A stretch of 64,000 bases of DNA from UBA1952 sp965200035 (GTDB lineage: Bacteria > Bacteroidota > Bacteroidia > Chitinophagales > Chitinophagaceae). Made by a program: the position numbers and the translations under genes. The stretch spans positions 1,302,001 through 1,366,000 of the forward strand of contig OZ241334.1 in assembly GCA_965200035.1 (NCBI GenBank). The letters are read 5' to 3'. This document shows positions 34,592-42,710 of the stretch, one piece after another; within the stretch, counting starts at the first letter, position 1; each line of letters opens with the position of its first letter. The notes below the pieces were generated by a model. It saw only the letters and a program-made list of their open reading frames with translations, did no database searches and had not been told where the DNA came from.

Positions 34592-35857
34592 TTATCTGTG
34601 CTTGTGAATGGCTGTTCGCTGTACAGTGTAGATGCCGTTTTTTCCACTGAAATAATAAGCGGTGAAGCAGGCAGCGGCGTAGTAAAGCACATATTCACCT
34701 CCAAACAGTTCTACGCCCATCAGCGTGCAGGCCAATGGTGTATTGGTAGCTCCGGCAAATACGGCAATAAATCCCAGGCCTGCCAGCAGACCGGCAGGTA
34801 CACCGAAGATCACTGCAAGGGTATTTCCTAAAGTTGCTCCTATAAAGAAGAGTGGCGTTACCTCGCCGCCTTTAAAGCCCGTGCCCAGCGTAATAGCCGT
34901 AAACACCAGCTTCCAGAGCCAGCTGAATGCCTCCGCCCCACCCGGCTTAAATGCATGGACAATGGAAACACCGCCGGGAGATGAGGCAGTTACCCCAAGA
35001 CCGAGATAATCTCTATTGCCAGGAATCAGCGCCAATAATAAAATGACGCATCCACCAATAACCGGTATCAGCCAGGCTGGTTTGATGAACCGCGAGCTCC
35101 AGGCTTTGATATGATGGGTAAGCGTAGCAAACAATCGGCCGGCAAGCCCGAAAGCGATTGCTGCCGCAATCACTTTCATCAATAACACAGCGTTAAAGCT
35201 GCTTAGCCATTGATCAGTGTTCGTGCCGGCTGCAATGCTGTAATGCGTATGATGAATGCCCCATACGCTGCAAACGGCATCTGCTACAATTGCTGCAACG
35301 AAGCAAGGCCACAAAGCATCGTATTGAATACGGCCAATCGCCAGCACCTCAAGCGCAAAGATTGTTCCAGCAATCGGTGTGCCGAATACCGCTCCGAAGC
35401 CTGCGGCAATGCCACTCATCAGCAGGATGCGCAGCTCCGCCTTATTCAGCTTCATCCATCGTCCCAATAAGCCGGCCGTGCTACCTCCTACCTGTACCGC
35501 CGTGCCTTCCCGCCCTGCCGAACCGCCGAAGAGGTGGGTGATGATCGTTGTAGCAATTACCAGCGGAGCCATTCGTGCAGGCACTCCGCCACTTGGTTCG
35601 TGGATCTCATCCATAATCAGGTTATTGCCGCGCGCTGCATCCTTTCCCCAAAATTTATACAGGCGGTGTATGACGATACCGGCAGCAGGTAACAGCCAAA
35701 GCAGCCAGGGATGCCTCCAGCGGGTATTCGTTGCCCAATCAAGGAGCCAAAGGAATAAGGCCACAAGCGAGCCGGTGAGCATTGCCACGGGCAATACCAA
35801 TAGTGTGCGGCGCAATAGCCGGAGCGGAATTCTGAGATGGGCAGCAAGCTGGTTCAT
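34592..35857 (-). CDS. ClC-family anion channel or antiporter
   Basis: 421 residues with about ten membrane helices. The gating glutamate motif is GSAGREGTAVQVGGS near residue 110, followed by FGTPIAGTIFALEVL; the second ClC pore motif appears as GFKGGEVTPLFFIGATLGN in place of the usual GxFxP. The first selectivity loop (GSGIP in typical Cl transporters) reads SGGVPARM. These departures are like the fluoride-exporting ClC-F branch, but that assignment is inference and not proven by this sequence. The protein moves small anions across the inner membrane. Monocistronic; divergent from the HipA-like gene. Confidence 0.88.
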   Translation of the reverse strand: MNQLAAHLRIPLRLLRRTLLVLPVAMLTGSLVALFLWLLDWATNTRWRHPWLLWLLPAAGIVIHRLYKFWGKDAARGNNLIMDEIHEPSGGVPARMAPLVIATTIITHLFGGSAGREGTAVQVGGSTAGLLGRWMKLNKAELRILLMSGIAAGFGAVFGTPIAGTIFALEVLAIGRIQYDALWPCFVAAIVADAVCSVWGIHHTHYSIAAGTNTDQWLSSFNAVLLMKVIAAAIAFGLAGRLFATLTHHIKAWSSRFIKPAWLIPVIGGCVILLLALIPGNRDYLGLGVTASSPGGVSIVHAFKPGGAEAFSWLWKLVFTAITLGTGFKGGEVTPLFFIGATLGNTLAVIFGVPAGLLAGLGFIAVFAGATNTPLACTLMGVELFGGEYVLYYAAACFTAYYFSGKNGIYTVQRTAIHKHR

Positions 35858-36008
35858 ACCTACAAATGATTGAGCACCACCTGACCAATGCAGATGATTG
35901 ATGATTTGCAGGCGCCATCAGCCCTTGGAGCGGGCGGTTCGGTGAAGGCAGGACACCATTGCCTTGTAAACTGCTACAAAAGTAAAGAACAGTAAAGATT
36001 ATCCGCAC

Positions 36009-36016
36009 TAATTTTA
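36009..36016 (+). promoter_or_regulatory. Candidate -7 element TAATTTTA ahead of the HipA-like gene
   Basis: TAATTTTA is found 20 bases before the ATG at 36037, same octamer as at 5977-5984. The -33 part is not clear. Confidence 0.3.
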
Positions 36017-36036
36017 GCACCGATATACCTGAGCTT

Positions 36037-36834
36037 ATGGATGAAGAGCAGCTACAGCTGAGAACCGTGAATGTTACCCGCTACGTAACGCCGCTGCGCG
36101 AGGGCGGCTCTATGCCGGCCATTACAGAGGCGGATGACGGCTTTTTGTACGTGCTGAAGTTCCGTGGTGCGGGACAGGGTATTAAAGCGCTGATCGCTGA
36201 GCTGATTGGCGGCGAGCTGGCTCGGGCACTAGATCTGAAGGTGCCGGAGCTGGTGTTTGCCAATCTGGATAAGGCTTTTGGCCGTACAGAGCCGGATGAA
36301 GAAATACAGGATCTGCTGCGTGCCAGCGAAGGACAGAATCTGGCGCTGCATTATCTGTCTGGTTCCATTACGTATGACCCAACAGTGGTAACGGTAGATC
36401 CGCTGATGGCCTCGCAGATCGTATGGCTGGATGCGCTTTTGATGAATGTGGATCGCACGGCGCGCAATGCCAATATGCTGCTCTGGCACCGGGAGCTCTG
36501 GCTCATCGATCATGGTGCCTCGCTGTACTTTCACCATTCGTGGGATGACTGGCAGGAGAAAGCTGTATCGCCTTTCACCCTGATCAAAAATCATGTGCTG
36601 CTGCCACAGGCTACGCAGCTGGATGAGGTGGATGCTTCTTTCCGAAGACTGCTTACAGAAGCGCGCATCCGGGCTATTGTACAGCTCATACCGGATGGCT
36701 GGCTGGGCACAGAGTCCATCTTCCCGACCATTGAAGCGCACCGTGAGGCGTATGTGCAATTTCTCATGATGCGCATTGCTCATTCTTCCACCTTTGTAAA
36801 AGCCGCACAACATGCACGGGAAGCACTTATTTGA
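36037..36834 (+). CDS. HipA-like kinase (HipA_2 type)
   Basis: 265 residues, short relative to classic HipA (about 440). It keeps core kinase features: the lysine strand FLYVLKFRGAGQGIKALIAE (about 30-50), the catalytic-loop block WLDALLMNVDRTARNANML (Asp and Asn, about 131-149) and the metal-binding LIDHGASLYF (about 157-166). The N-terminal subdomain of HipA and a partner HipB-type helix-turn-helix gene are missing. The final 23 bases overlap the start of the DUF3037 gene, so the two are translated together. Relatives of this pair occur in many bacteria without known function. A toxin role is not established. Confidence 0.82.
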   Translation: MDEEQLQLRTVNVTRYVTPLREGGSMPAITEADDGFLYVLKFRGAGQGIKALIAELIGGELARALDLKVPELVFANLDKAFGRTEPDEEIQDLLRASEGQNLALHYLSGSITYDPTVVTVDPLMASQIVWLDALLMNVDRTARNANMLLWHRELWLIDHGASLYFHHSWDDWQEKAVSPFTLIKNHVLLPQATQLDEVDASFRRLLTEARIRAIVQLIPDGWLGTESIFPTIEAHREAYVQFLMMRIAHSSTFVKAAQHAREALI

Positions 36835-37195
36835 GTATGCAGTGGTGCGCATTATGCCGCGCGTAGAGCGGGAAGAGTTTATGAATGTGGGAGTGGTGCT
36901 GTACTGCTCAAAGCAGAAATTCCTGAAGGCGATGATACAGCTGGAGCAGGATCGTGTGACCGCTTTCTATCCGCTCTGCGATACCGAAGCCGTACAAGGG
37001 CATTTGCAGGCCTTTGAGCGAATCTGTACCGGTGGAAAAGGCAGCGGCTTAATTGGTGAATTGCCATTGCCGGAACGGTTCCGTTGGCTTACTGCTATGC
37101 GCAGCACAGTTGTGCAGACATCCCGTGTGCACCCCGGTTTCTGTGACGATGCCGGTACCATGCTGGAGCATTTATTTAACGCATTGGTATTGTAA
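36812..37195 (+). CDS. DUF3037 protein, overlapping partner of the HipA-like kinase
   Basis: 127 residues. The family block is YAVVRIMPRVEREEFMNVGVVLYCSKQKFLKA near residue 9-40, with a later RFRWLTAMRSTVVQTSRVHPG. The ATG at 36812 lies 20 bases inside the end of the kinase gene, in another frame, a sign of translational coupling. No helix-turn-helix or nuclease motif is seen. The family often sits next to HipA-like kinases, so it may be a regulator or a substrate (inference). Confidence 0.85.
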   Translation: MHGKHLFEYAVVRIMPRVEREEFMNVGVVLYCSKQKFLKAMIQLEQDRVTAFYPLCDTEAVQGHLQAFERICTGGKGSGLIGELPLPERFRWLTAMRSTVVQTSRVHPGFCDDAGTMLEHLFNALVL

Positions 37196-37263
37196 GTGAA
37201 TCACTGCATTACGGGCTTTGCCCTCTTTTTTCTACTTTTAAGGCCTGTAATCATACATCACTC

Positions 37264-38097
37264 ATGGCTCATCAATTATTGAAAGGAAAGAAAGGCATCA
37301 TTTTCGGTGCGCTTGACGAACGCTCTATTGCCTGGCGCACTGCCTTGCGCTGTGTGGAAGAAGGTGCTGAGATTGTGCTGACCAATGCGCCCATTGCCCT
37401 GCGTATGGGTAAGATTAAAGAGCTGGCTGCTGAATGCAACAATGCACCGGTCATTGCGGCCGATGCTACCTCTATGGAGGATATTGAAAAGCTGCTCCAG
37501 CAAAGCATGGATCATTTTGGCGGCAAGATCGATTTCATGCTGCACTCGATCGGCATGAGCCCGAATGTGCGCAAAAGCATTCCTTATACAGAGACGAACT
37601 ACGATAACTTTCATAAATCGATTGACATTTCCGCGCTTTCGCTGCACCGCATCCTGCAGGCTTCTATGAAGCTGGATGCGCTGAATGAATGGGCTTCTGT
37701 GGTAGCGCTTACCTACATCGCTGCCCAGCGCACCTTCCCGGGATATAACGATATGGCTGATACCAAAGCCATTCTGGAAAGCATTTCCCGCTCCTTCGGC
37801 TACTATTATGGCTTTGCCAAAAAGGTACGTGTGAATACGGTATCTCAATCGCCAACAATGACTACGGCGGGTGCCGGTGTATCCGGTATGGATGCTTTCT
37901 TTGAGTATGCGCAGAAGATGAGCCCGCTGGGCAATGCTACCGGCGATGAATGCGCGGACTACTGCGTATCGCTCTTCTCCGATTATACCAAGATGGTGAC
38001 GATGCAAAATCTGTTTCATGACGGGGGCTTCTCTTTTACAGGCGTGAGCACACCTATTGTTGAGCAGATGGTGGCAAATACAAAGTCCGGCGAATAA
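37264..38097 (+). CDS. fabI: Enoyl-ACP reductase, NADH type (FabI)
   Basis: 277 residues. Last reduction of fatty acid elongation, trans-2-enoyl-ACP to acyl-ACP with NADH. The nucleotide site GIIFGALDERSIAW is the FabI variant of the Rossmann turn, with DATSMEDIEKL and HSIGMSPNVR following. The catalytic Tyr and Lys are in YIAAQRTFPGYNDMADTKAILES (Tyr-x6-Lys). The C-terminal substrate loop NLFHDGGFSFTG is present. Upstream there is a short GGGC-TTT-GCCC hairpin with a T-run (37213-37230) that could end the HipA-like/DUF3037 transcript. PorQ follows after 14 bases. Confidence 0.95.
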   Translation: MAHQLLKGKKGIIFGALDERSIAWRTALRCVEEGAEIVLTNAPIALRMGKIKELAAECNNAPVIAADATSMEDIEKLLQQSMDHFGGKIDFMLHSIGMSPNVRKSIPYTETNYDNFHKSIDISALSLHRILQASMKLDALNEWASVVALTYIAAQRTFPGYNDMADTKAILESISRSFGYYYGFAKKVRVNTVSQSPTMTTAGAGVSGMDAFFEYAQKMSPLGNATGDECADYCVSLFSDYTKMVTMQNLFHDGGFSFTGVSTPIVEQMVANTKSGE

Positions 38098-38111
38098 GCA
38101 GGCAATATTTC

Positions 38112-39248
38112 ATGGGGATGAATCGTTTTGAGGGTATGCAATTATTAAAGCGCGGTGCGCTTGCTTTTATATTTTTATTGGGCGCCGCAGGCGCGCAGGC
38201 ACAGGTGACCGGAGGACAGGCTGCTTTTGAGTACCTGAATCTCTCGCAATCGCCGCATATTACAGCTCTTGGCGGGATCAACGTATCTAATCCGGAAAAG
38301 GATGTGACATTGATGCTGCAAAACCCTGCGCTTAACCGACCAGGCCTTCATAACGAGCTTTCCCTGAACTACAATGCTTACTATGCGGGCATATCTGTAG
38401 CTAATCTGGCCTACAGCTATTACGTACCTAAAATCGGTACATCCTTTGGTCTGGGTGTTCAGTACCTGAATTATGGAAATTTTGTACAGACGGATAATAT
38501 TGGCAATGAATATGGAAGCGTAAGCGCTTCTGATTATGCGGTTACCCTGAGCGCCTCTCATGCCTATGGCGAACGCTGGCGTGCCGGCGCAGCGCTGAAG
38601 TTTGCCCAGTCATCGCTCTACGACCGCAGGGCAACTGCTTTACTGGCAGATGTAGGCGTGGTTTACACCGATACGGCCAATCTGCTCTCGCTGGGCATTA
38701 CCGCCAAAAACATGGGCGCGATGGTGCAGAAGTACAATCCATCCGGCACTTCCGAGCCTATGCCTTTTGATCTGCAATTGGGCATCAGCAAGCGATTTGC
38801 GCATTTGCCGCTGCGCTTGATGGGCACGGTTCACCAATTGTACGAATGGAATGTACGCTACAATAATCCGGATGACATAGACCGCAGCAATGTATTCGGC
38901 ACGGCTGATACGGTAGATAATAAATCTCATTTCGGTGATAAGCTATTACGCCACTTCATCATTGGCGCAGAGCTGCTGGTAGGCAAGCGCATTACGGTAA
39001 CGGTGGCTTATAATCACCTGCGGCGCGGTGAGCTGAGCCTTGCGGAAAAGCGGGCACTGTCGGGCTTTTCATTTGGTGCAGGCATTCACCTGAATAAATT
39101 CCAGGTTTTTTATGCCCGCTCTTATTACCACCTTGCCGGTGCCAACAACGAGTTTGGGCTGAATGTATCACTCAGCAAGTTTACTGGTCTGGGCAAGACA
39201 GGCGAAAAGTGGCATTGGAACAGCCAGTATGATGATCCTGAAATGTAA
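38112..39248 (+). CDS. porQ: T9SS outer-membrane protein PorQ
   Basis: 378 residues from ATG 38112, though ATG 38136 (residue 9) gives the cleaner signal peptide MQLLKRGALAFIFLLGAAGA. The mature N-terminus GGQAAFEYLNLSQSPHITALGGINVS and the following LMLQNPALN match the PorQ/PorV family, with strands typical of an FadL-like outer-membrane barrel (RWRAGAALKFAQSSLYDRR, GISKRFAHLPLRLMGTVHQLYEW, FSFGAGIHLNKFQVFYARSYYHLAGA). PorQ works with PorU/PorV/PorZ in processing and attachment of T9SS cargo. It lies 14 bases after fabI, so fabI-porQ are likely one transcript. Confidence 0.9.
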   Translation: MGMNRFEGMQLLKRGALAFIFLLGAAGAQAQVTGGQAAFEYLNLSQSPHITALGGINVSNPEKDVTLMLQNPALNRPGLHNELSLNYNAYYAGISVANLAYSYYVPKIGTSFGLGVQYLNYGNFVQTDNIGNEYGSVSASDYAVTLSASHAYGERWRAGAALKFAQSSLYDRRATALLADVGVVYTDTANLLSLGITAKNMGAMVQKYNPSGTSEPMPFDLQLGISKRFAHLPLRLMGTVHQLYEWNVRYNNPDDIDRSNVFGTADTVDNKSHFGDKLLRHFIIGAELLVGKRITVTVAYNHLRRGELSLAEKRALSGFSFGAGIHLNKFQVFYARSYYHLAGANNEFGLNVSLSKFTGLGKTGEKWHWNSQYDDPEM

Positions 39249-39316
39249 TTTTTTTGAATGCGCCTTTGGGTGCGTTCCTACAGTGAGGTCATTCGTTTTT
39301 TGATAATAATATTTCT

Positions 39317-39346
39317 GCCGGTGGATTCGTTCTGCCGGCTTTTTTT
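39317..39346 (+). terminator. Weak terminator after porQ
   Basis: A 5-bp GCCGG/CCGGC stem (39317-39321, 39335-39339) followed by a run of seven T. The stem is short, so confidence is low. Confidence 0.4.
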
Positions 39347-39371
39347 GTGAATACCTTTTTCTTAATCCTCC

Positions 39372-39379
39372 TACATTCG
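39372..39379 (+). promoter_or_regulatory. Candidate -7 element TACATTCG four bases before a start codon
   Basis: TACATTCG ends four bases before the ATG at 39384, the same placement as at 3056-3063 and 22958-22965. Confidence 0.38.
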
Positions 39380-39383
39380 CATT

Positions 39384-40313
39384 ATGATTTCACATCCATT
39401 TGCCATTGCTATTCATGGCGGCGCGGGCACTATTCTCCGCAGTACAATGACTCCCGAACTTCAGGTACAATATGAAGGCGGGCTTAAGGCAGCACTGGAT
39501 GCGGGTTACACCGTTTTGGAGAATGGGGGTACAAGCCTGGATGCTGTGGAAGCGGCAGTAAAGAGTATGGAAGATTTCCCGCTGTTCAATGCAGGCAAAG
39601 GTGCGGTATTCAACCACGAAGGCGGGCATGAAATGGACTCAGCTATTATGGATGGCGCTACACTGAAGGCCGGCGCCGTTTCCGGCATTGACGGGGTAAA
39701 AAATCCCGTGTCACTGGCACGTACCATTATGGATAAAAGCGAGCATGTAATGCTTACAGGTGATGGCGCCCGCAAATTTGCCGAGCAGCAGGATATAACC
39801 TTTGAGCCGGAAGAATATTTCTTCGTACAGGAGCGCTACGATCAGCTGCAGGATGCATTGAAAGAAGATCGCGTACAGCTCGATCATTCTGATAAAAAAT
39901 TCGGTACAGTAGGCGCTGTAGCGATGGATGCGCAGGGCAATCTGGCGGCAGCCACTTCTACGGGTGGTATGACCAATAAAAAATGGGGACGCGTAGGCGA
40001 TAGCCCGATCATTGGGGCAGGCACTTATGCCAATAATGAGACTTGCGCAATCAGTTGTACAGGGCACGGTGAACTATTCATCCGCACGGTGGTAGCACAT
40101 GATATTTCCTGCCTGATGGAGTATAAAGGATTGTCGCTGCAGGAAGCCTGCGATGTGCTGGTGATGGATAAGCTGGTGAAGATAGATGGCGAAGGCGGAT
40201 TGATTGCAGTGGATAAAGCCGGCAATATTGCGATGCCTTTCAACAGCGAAGGCATGTACCGGGCCTGCAAAAGCAGCAATGGCCGGGAAGAAGTGCTTAT
40301 CTATAAAGATTAG
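39384..40313 (+). CDS. Isoaspartyl peptidase / L-asparaginase, Ntn-hydrolase type
   Basis: 309 residues. Plant-type asparaginase that processes itself to release a catalytic N-terminal Thr; the cleavage site is Gly-Thr in KKFGTVGAVAMD (about residue 176). Family blocks include IAIHGGAGTI, NAGKGAVFNHEGGHEMDSAIMDG, GGMTNKKWGRVGDSPIIGAGTYA and TGHGELFIR. It removes isoaspartyl residues from peptides and may hydrolyse asparagine. No signal peptide, so cytoplasmic. Monocistronic, ends at a hairpin shared with the convergent gene. Confidence 0.94.
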   Translation: MISHPFAIAIHGGAGTILRSTMTPELQVQYEGGLKAALDAGYTVLENGGTSLDAVEAAVKSMEDFPLFNAGKGAVFNHEGGHEMDSAIMDGATLKAGAVSGIDGVKNPVSLARTIMDKSEHVMLTGDGARKFAEQQDITFEPEEYFFVQERYDQLQDALKEDRVQLDHSDKKFGTVGAVAMDAQGNLAAATSTGGMTNKKWGRVGDSPIIGAGTYANNETCAISCTGHGELFIRTVVAHDISCLMEYKGLSLQEACDVLVMDKLVKIDGEGGLIAVDKAGNIAMPFNSEGMYRACKSSNGREEVLIYKD

Positions 40314-40335
40314 CACAAAGATTCATTCACAAAAA

Positions 40336-40369
40336 AACGCTGTCAGGAGTTGGAACCCTTGACAGCGTT
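40336..40369. terminator. Terminator between convergent genes
   Basis: A 10-bp stem AACGCTGTCA/TGACAGCGTT (40336-40345, 40360-40369) with A-run on the left, serving mainly the minus-strand gene that ends at 40386. Confidence 0.72.
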
Positions 40370-40385
40370 GATATTTTCAGGAAAA

Positions 40386-41330
40386 CTATGCTTGATAAAA
40401 AGGCTGGGTAGAGGCTTCGCAGAAATCATTCCACAGCTCCATGACTACCTCGCCGGCAGGCTTTATTTCTTTGATGATGGCGCTGGCCTGCCCTATTTCC
40501 AGCTCGCCCTGTGCCGTATCTCCTTCAAACATGCCTTTTTTGGCACGCGCTCGTCCAAGCAGTTGCTCCATTTCCTCTTTGGAAGCGCCACGCTCTTCTG
40601 CGGCCTGCACCAGTCTGGTAAATTCATTTTTTATCAGCCTTACCGGGGTAAGCATTTTGAGCGATAATACAGTATCCCCTTCTCCCGCGGCTACAATGGC
40701 TTCTTTAAAAGATTCATGGCTGGATGCTTCCGGAGTACATACAAAGCGGCTGCCTATCTGCACTCCTTCGGCTCCCAAAGCCATTGTTGCAAACATGGCA
40801 CGGCCTGTTGCGATGCCACCGGCTGCAATCAATGGTATAGTGATAGCCTCTCTTACAGCGGGGATGAGGCAAAGCGTGGTGGTCTCTTCCCGTCCGTTAT
40901 GCCCCCCGGCTTCAAACCCTTCTGCCACCACTGCATCCACACCTGCATCCTGACATTTACGGGCAAACTTAGCGCTGCTGACTACGTGCGCAACAATGAT
41001 GCCTGCCTCTTTCAATTTAGCAGTCCAGGTCTTCGGATTGCCTGCTGAAGTGAACACAACAGGTACTTTTTCTTCGATGATGATGGCTATATGCTGATCT
41101 ATATCCGGGTAGAGCAATGGCACATTCACGCCGAAAGGCCTGTTAGTGGCGGCTTTACATTTGCGGATGTGCTCACGCAATACTTCGGGATACATGCTTC
41201 CTGCGCCTATAAGGCCTAGTCCGCCGGCATTGCTTACAGCCGCTGCCAATCGCCAGCCTGAGGCCCAGATCATACCGGCCTGAATAATCGGGTACTGTAT
41301 GCTGAAGAGGCTGGTGATGCGGTTTTGCAT
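40386..41330 (-). CDS. Nitronate monooxygenase / FabK-like FMN enzyme
   Basis: 314 residues from ATG 41330; a second ATG at 41339 in the same frame would add three residues (MQK) and lies in a TGCATT repeat copy. TIM-barrel FMN enzyme: PIIQAGMIWASGWRLAAAVSNAGGLGLIGAG (residues about 14-44), VVAEGFEAGGHNG, PLIAAGGIATGRAMFATMALGAEGVQIGSRF and the last stretch contacting the flavin phosphate. Both nitronate monooxygenases and FabK-type enoyl-ACP reductases share these blocks, so the substrate is not settled. FabI is also in the window, so an essential FabK role is less likely. Confidence 0.85.
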   Translation of the reverse strand: MQNRITSLFSIQYPIIQAGMIWASGWRLAAAVSNAGGLGLIGAGSMYPEVLREHIRKCKAATNRPFGVNVPLLYPDIDQHIAIIIEEKVPVVFTSAGNPKTWTAKLKEAGIIVAHVVSSAKFARKCQDAGVDAVVAEGFEAGGHNGREETTTLCLIPAVREAITIPLIAAGGIATGRAMFATMALGAEGVQIGSRFVCTPEASSHESFKEAIVAAGEGDTVLSLKMLTPVRLIKNEFTRLVQAAEERGASKEEMEQLLGRARAKKGMFEGDTAQGELEIGQASAIIKEIKPAGEVVMELWNDFCEASTQPFYQA

Positions 41331-41393
41331 TTTTTGCATTTAAGTATTTTAGGATTGAAAGCGCCTCCAGGCATATTCATATAATTGGTGATT

Positions 41394-42569
41394 TTAGGTC
41401 AGGCGCTCTTGCTCTCTCAACCAGCGTTCGGGTATTTCATCGTTGCAGGCCTGCAGATAGTCGGAGTAGGAACAGGCTACGAACGTGCCTTCCGGTAGCT
41501 GCATCCACCAGCGGCTGCTGCGCTTGCTTTTTAAGAAAACCGTGTCATTGCTGGTAAAGCTCACGTGAAACTCTACAAATTCTTCCCGGTCTTTAAGATT
41601 GGCTTCATTCCTGCGCACAATCACTCCATCCACAAAGTACCAGATCATCTGGGCAATGAGGCGGGCAGTCATTTCATGAATATCTTTTTCAGGATCGTAG
41701 CCGAAGATGCCGAGCGAGGTGAGCTTGCTGCTCATGCCCGCAAAACGCGTAAGCATACAGGCTTCATCGCCGCTGAAGCCATTGGGTGAGCCACCGCTGT
41801 TGGCAGGGGCATCGCTGTAGCGGATGGTATTCATATCTATGCTGAACATATTGGCGCTGCGCAGAGCAGGCTCGGCATCTTCCATATACTCACGCAGGCG
41901 GCCTACGCGCAGAAAATCGAAGCGCAGCTTATCGAGCATCTCCAGCATACGCGGCTGTACATAATAGCTCTGGAAGCCGAAGTGTGTGTAGTGGCGTATG
42001 TAGTTGGGCTCACCGGTAAGCATATCCATCAGGAAGCTGCGGTCGGTGGTAGCTTCTGCATCATCCAGGTCTATGAGCATATCTGCGGCGGCAGCATTGA
42101 TTACTTTCTTGACCGCTTTGAACGCTTCGTATTGCTGTAGCGCCAGATCATGCGAGCCCCCCAGCAGAATCACGATGCGGCCCTGCTCTTCCAGCTCCTG
42201 CAGCACCATCCGCAGCGCCGCACGGGAATCATCCAGAGATGCCCCCTGCAGTATATTCCCCGCATCTATAACTTTAATGGATGGATGCCAGTTGTAGAGC
42301 TGATAAAGCTGCTTCCGGATAGCATCGGGCGCTTGGCTGAAGGTGGCCTGTGCATTATGCCCGCGGCGCTCGCCACAGCCAATAATGACAATATCGGCAT
42401 TGCCCAGATCCAGATTATCCTGTGTGGCAAATTGTAGCTGGTTGCCCCATTGCAGCGGATCGTATTGAATATGGCTGTGCGTCTCTATAAAATGCCTTTG
42501 GGCAAAAAAAGGATGTAGATCGTGCATTGATTGATGGAAATAATAGAGAATCTTATTGGCTTTGGTCAT
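41394..42569 (-). CDS. Arginase-fold protein with altered metal site
   Basis: 391 residues. Arginase/agmatinase/formimidoylglutamase fold: GCGERRGHNAQATFSQAPDAIRKQLYQLY, ILLGGSHDLALQQYEAF, SIDMNTIRYSDAPANSGGSPNGFSGDEA. The GGSHD metal His is intact, but the DAHxD block is replaced by LIDLDDAEA and the usual SxDxD reads SIDMN, so the two-Mn site looks incomplete. The C-terminal extension (about 310-391) is not part of typical arginases. Similar divergent proteins exist across Bacteroidota and are usually named formimidoylglutamase or arginase; enzymatic activity is doubtful (inference). Monocistronic. Confidence 0.8.
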   Translation of the reverse strand: MTKANKILYYFHQSMHDLHPFFAQRHFIETHSHIQYDPLQWGNQLQFATQDNLDLGNADIVIIGCGERRGHNAQATFSQAPDAIRKQLYQLYNWHPSIKVIDAGNILQGASLDDSRAALRMVLQELEEQGRIVILLGGSHDLALQQYEAFKAVKKVINAAAADMLIDLDDAEATTDRSFLMDMLTGEPNYIRHYTHFGFQSYYVQPRMLEMLDKLRFDFLRVGRLREYMEDAEPALRSANMFSIDMNTIRYSDAPANSGGSPNGFSGDEACMLTRFAGMSSKLTSLGIFGYDPEKDIHEMTARLIAQMIWYFVDGVIVRRNEANLKDREEFVEFHVSFTSNDTVFLKSKRSSRWWMQLPEGTFVACSYSDYLQACNDEIPERWLREQERLT

Positions 42570-42685
42570 TCTTCCGGCCGGCTTTCAAAGTCTGCCCCTG
42601 CGGAAAACATGGCCTCAAATGTATAACGCGGAGTGAAGATTAGCCAAAGAAAATAATAGTCTGGAGCGTACTACTTCATTTTTTA

Positions 42686-42693
42686 TATTTTTG
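42686..42693 (+). promoter_or_regulatory. Candidate -7 element TATTTTTG
   Basis: An exact TAnnTTTG octamer 17 bases before the ftsX ATG. No clear -33 box. Confidence 0.4.
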
Positions 42694-42710
42694 GCGGCTA
42701 AGAAAAGGGC

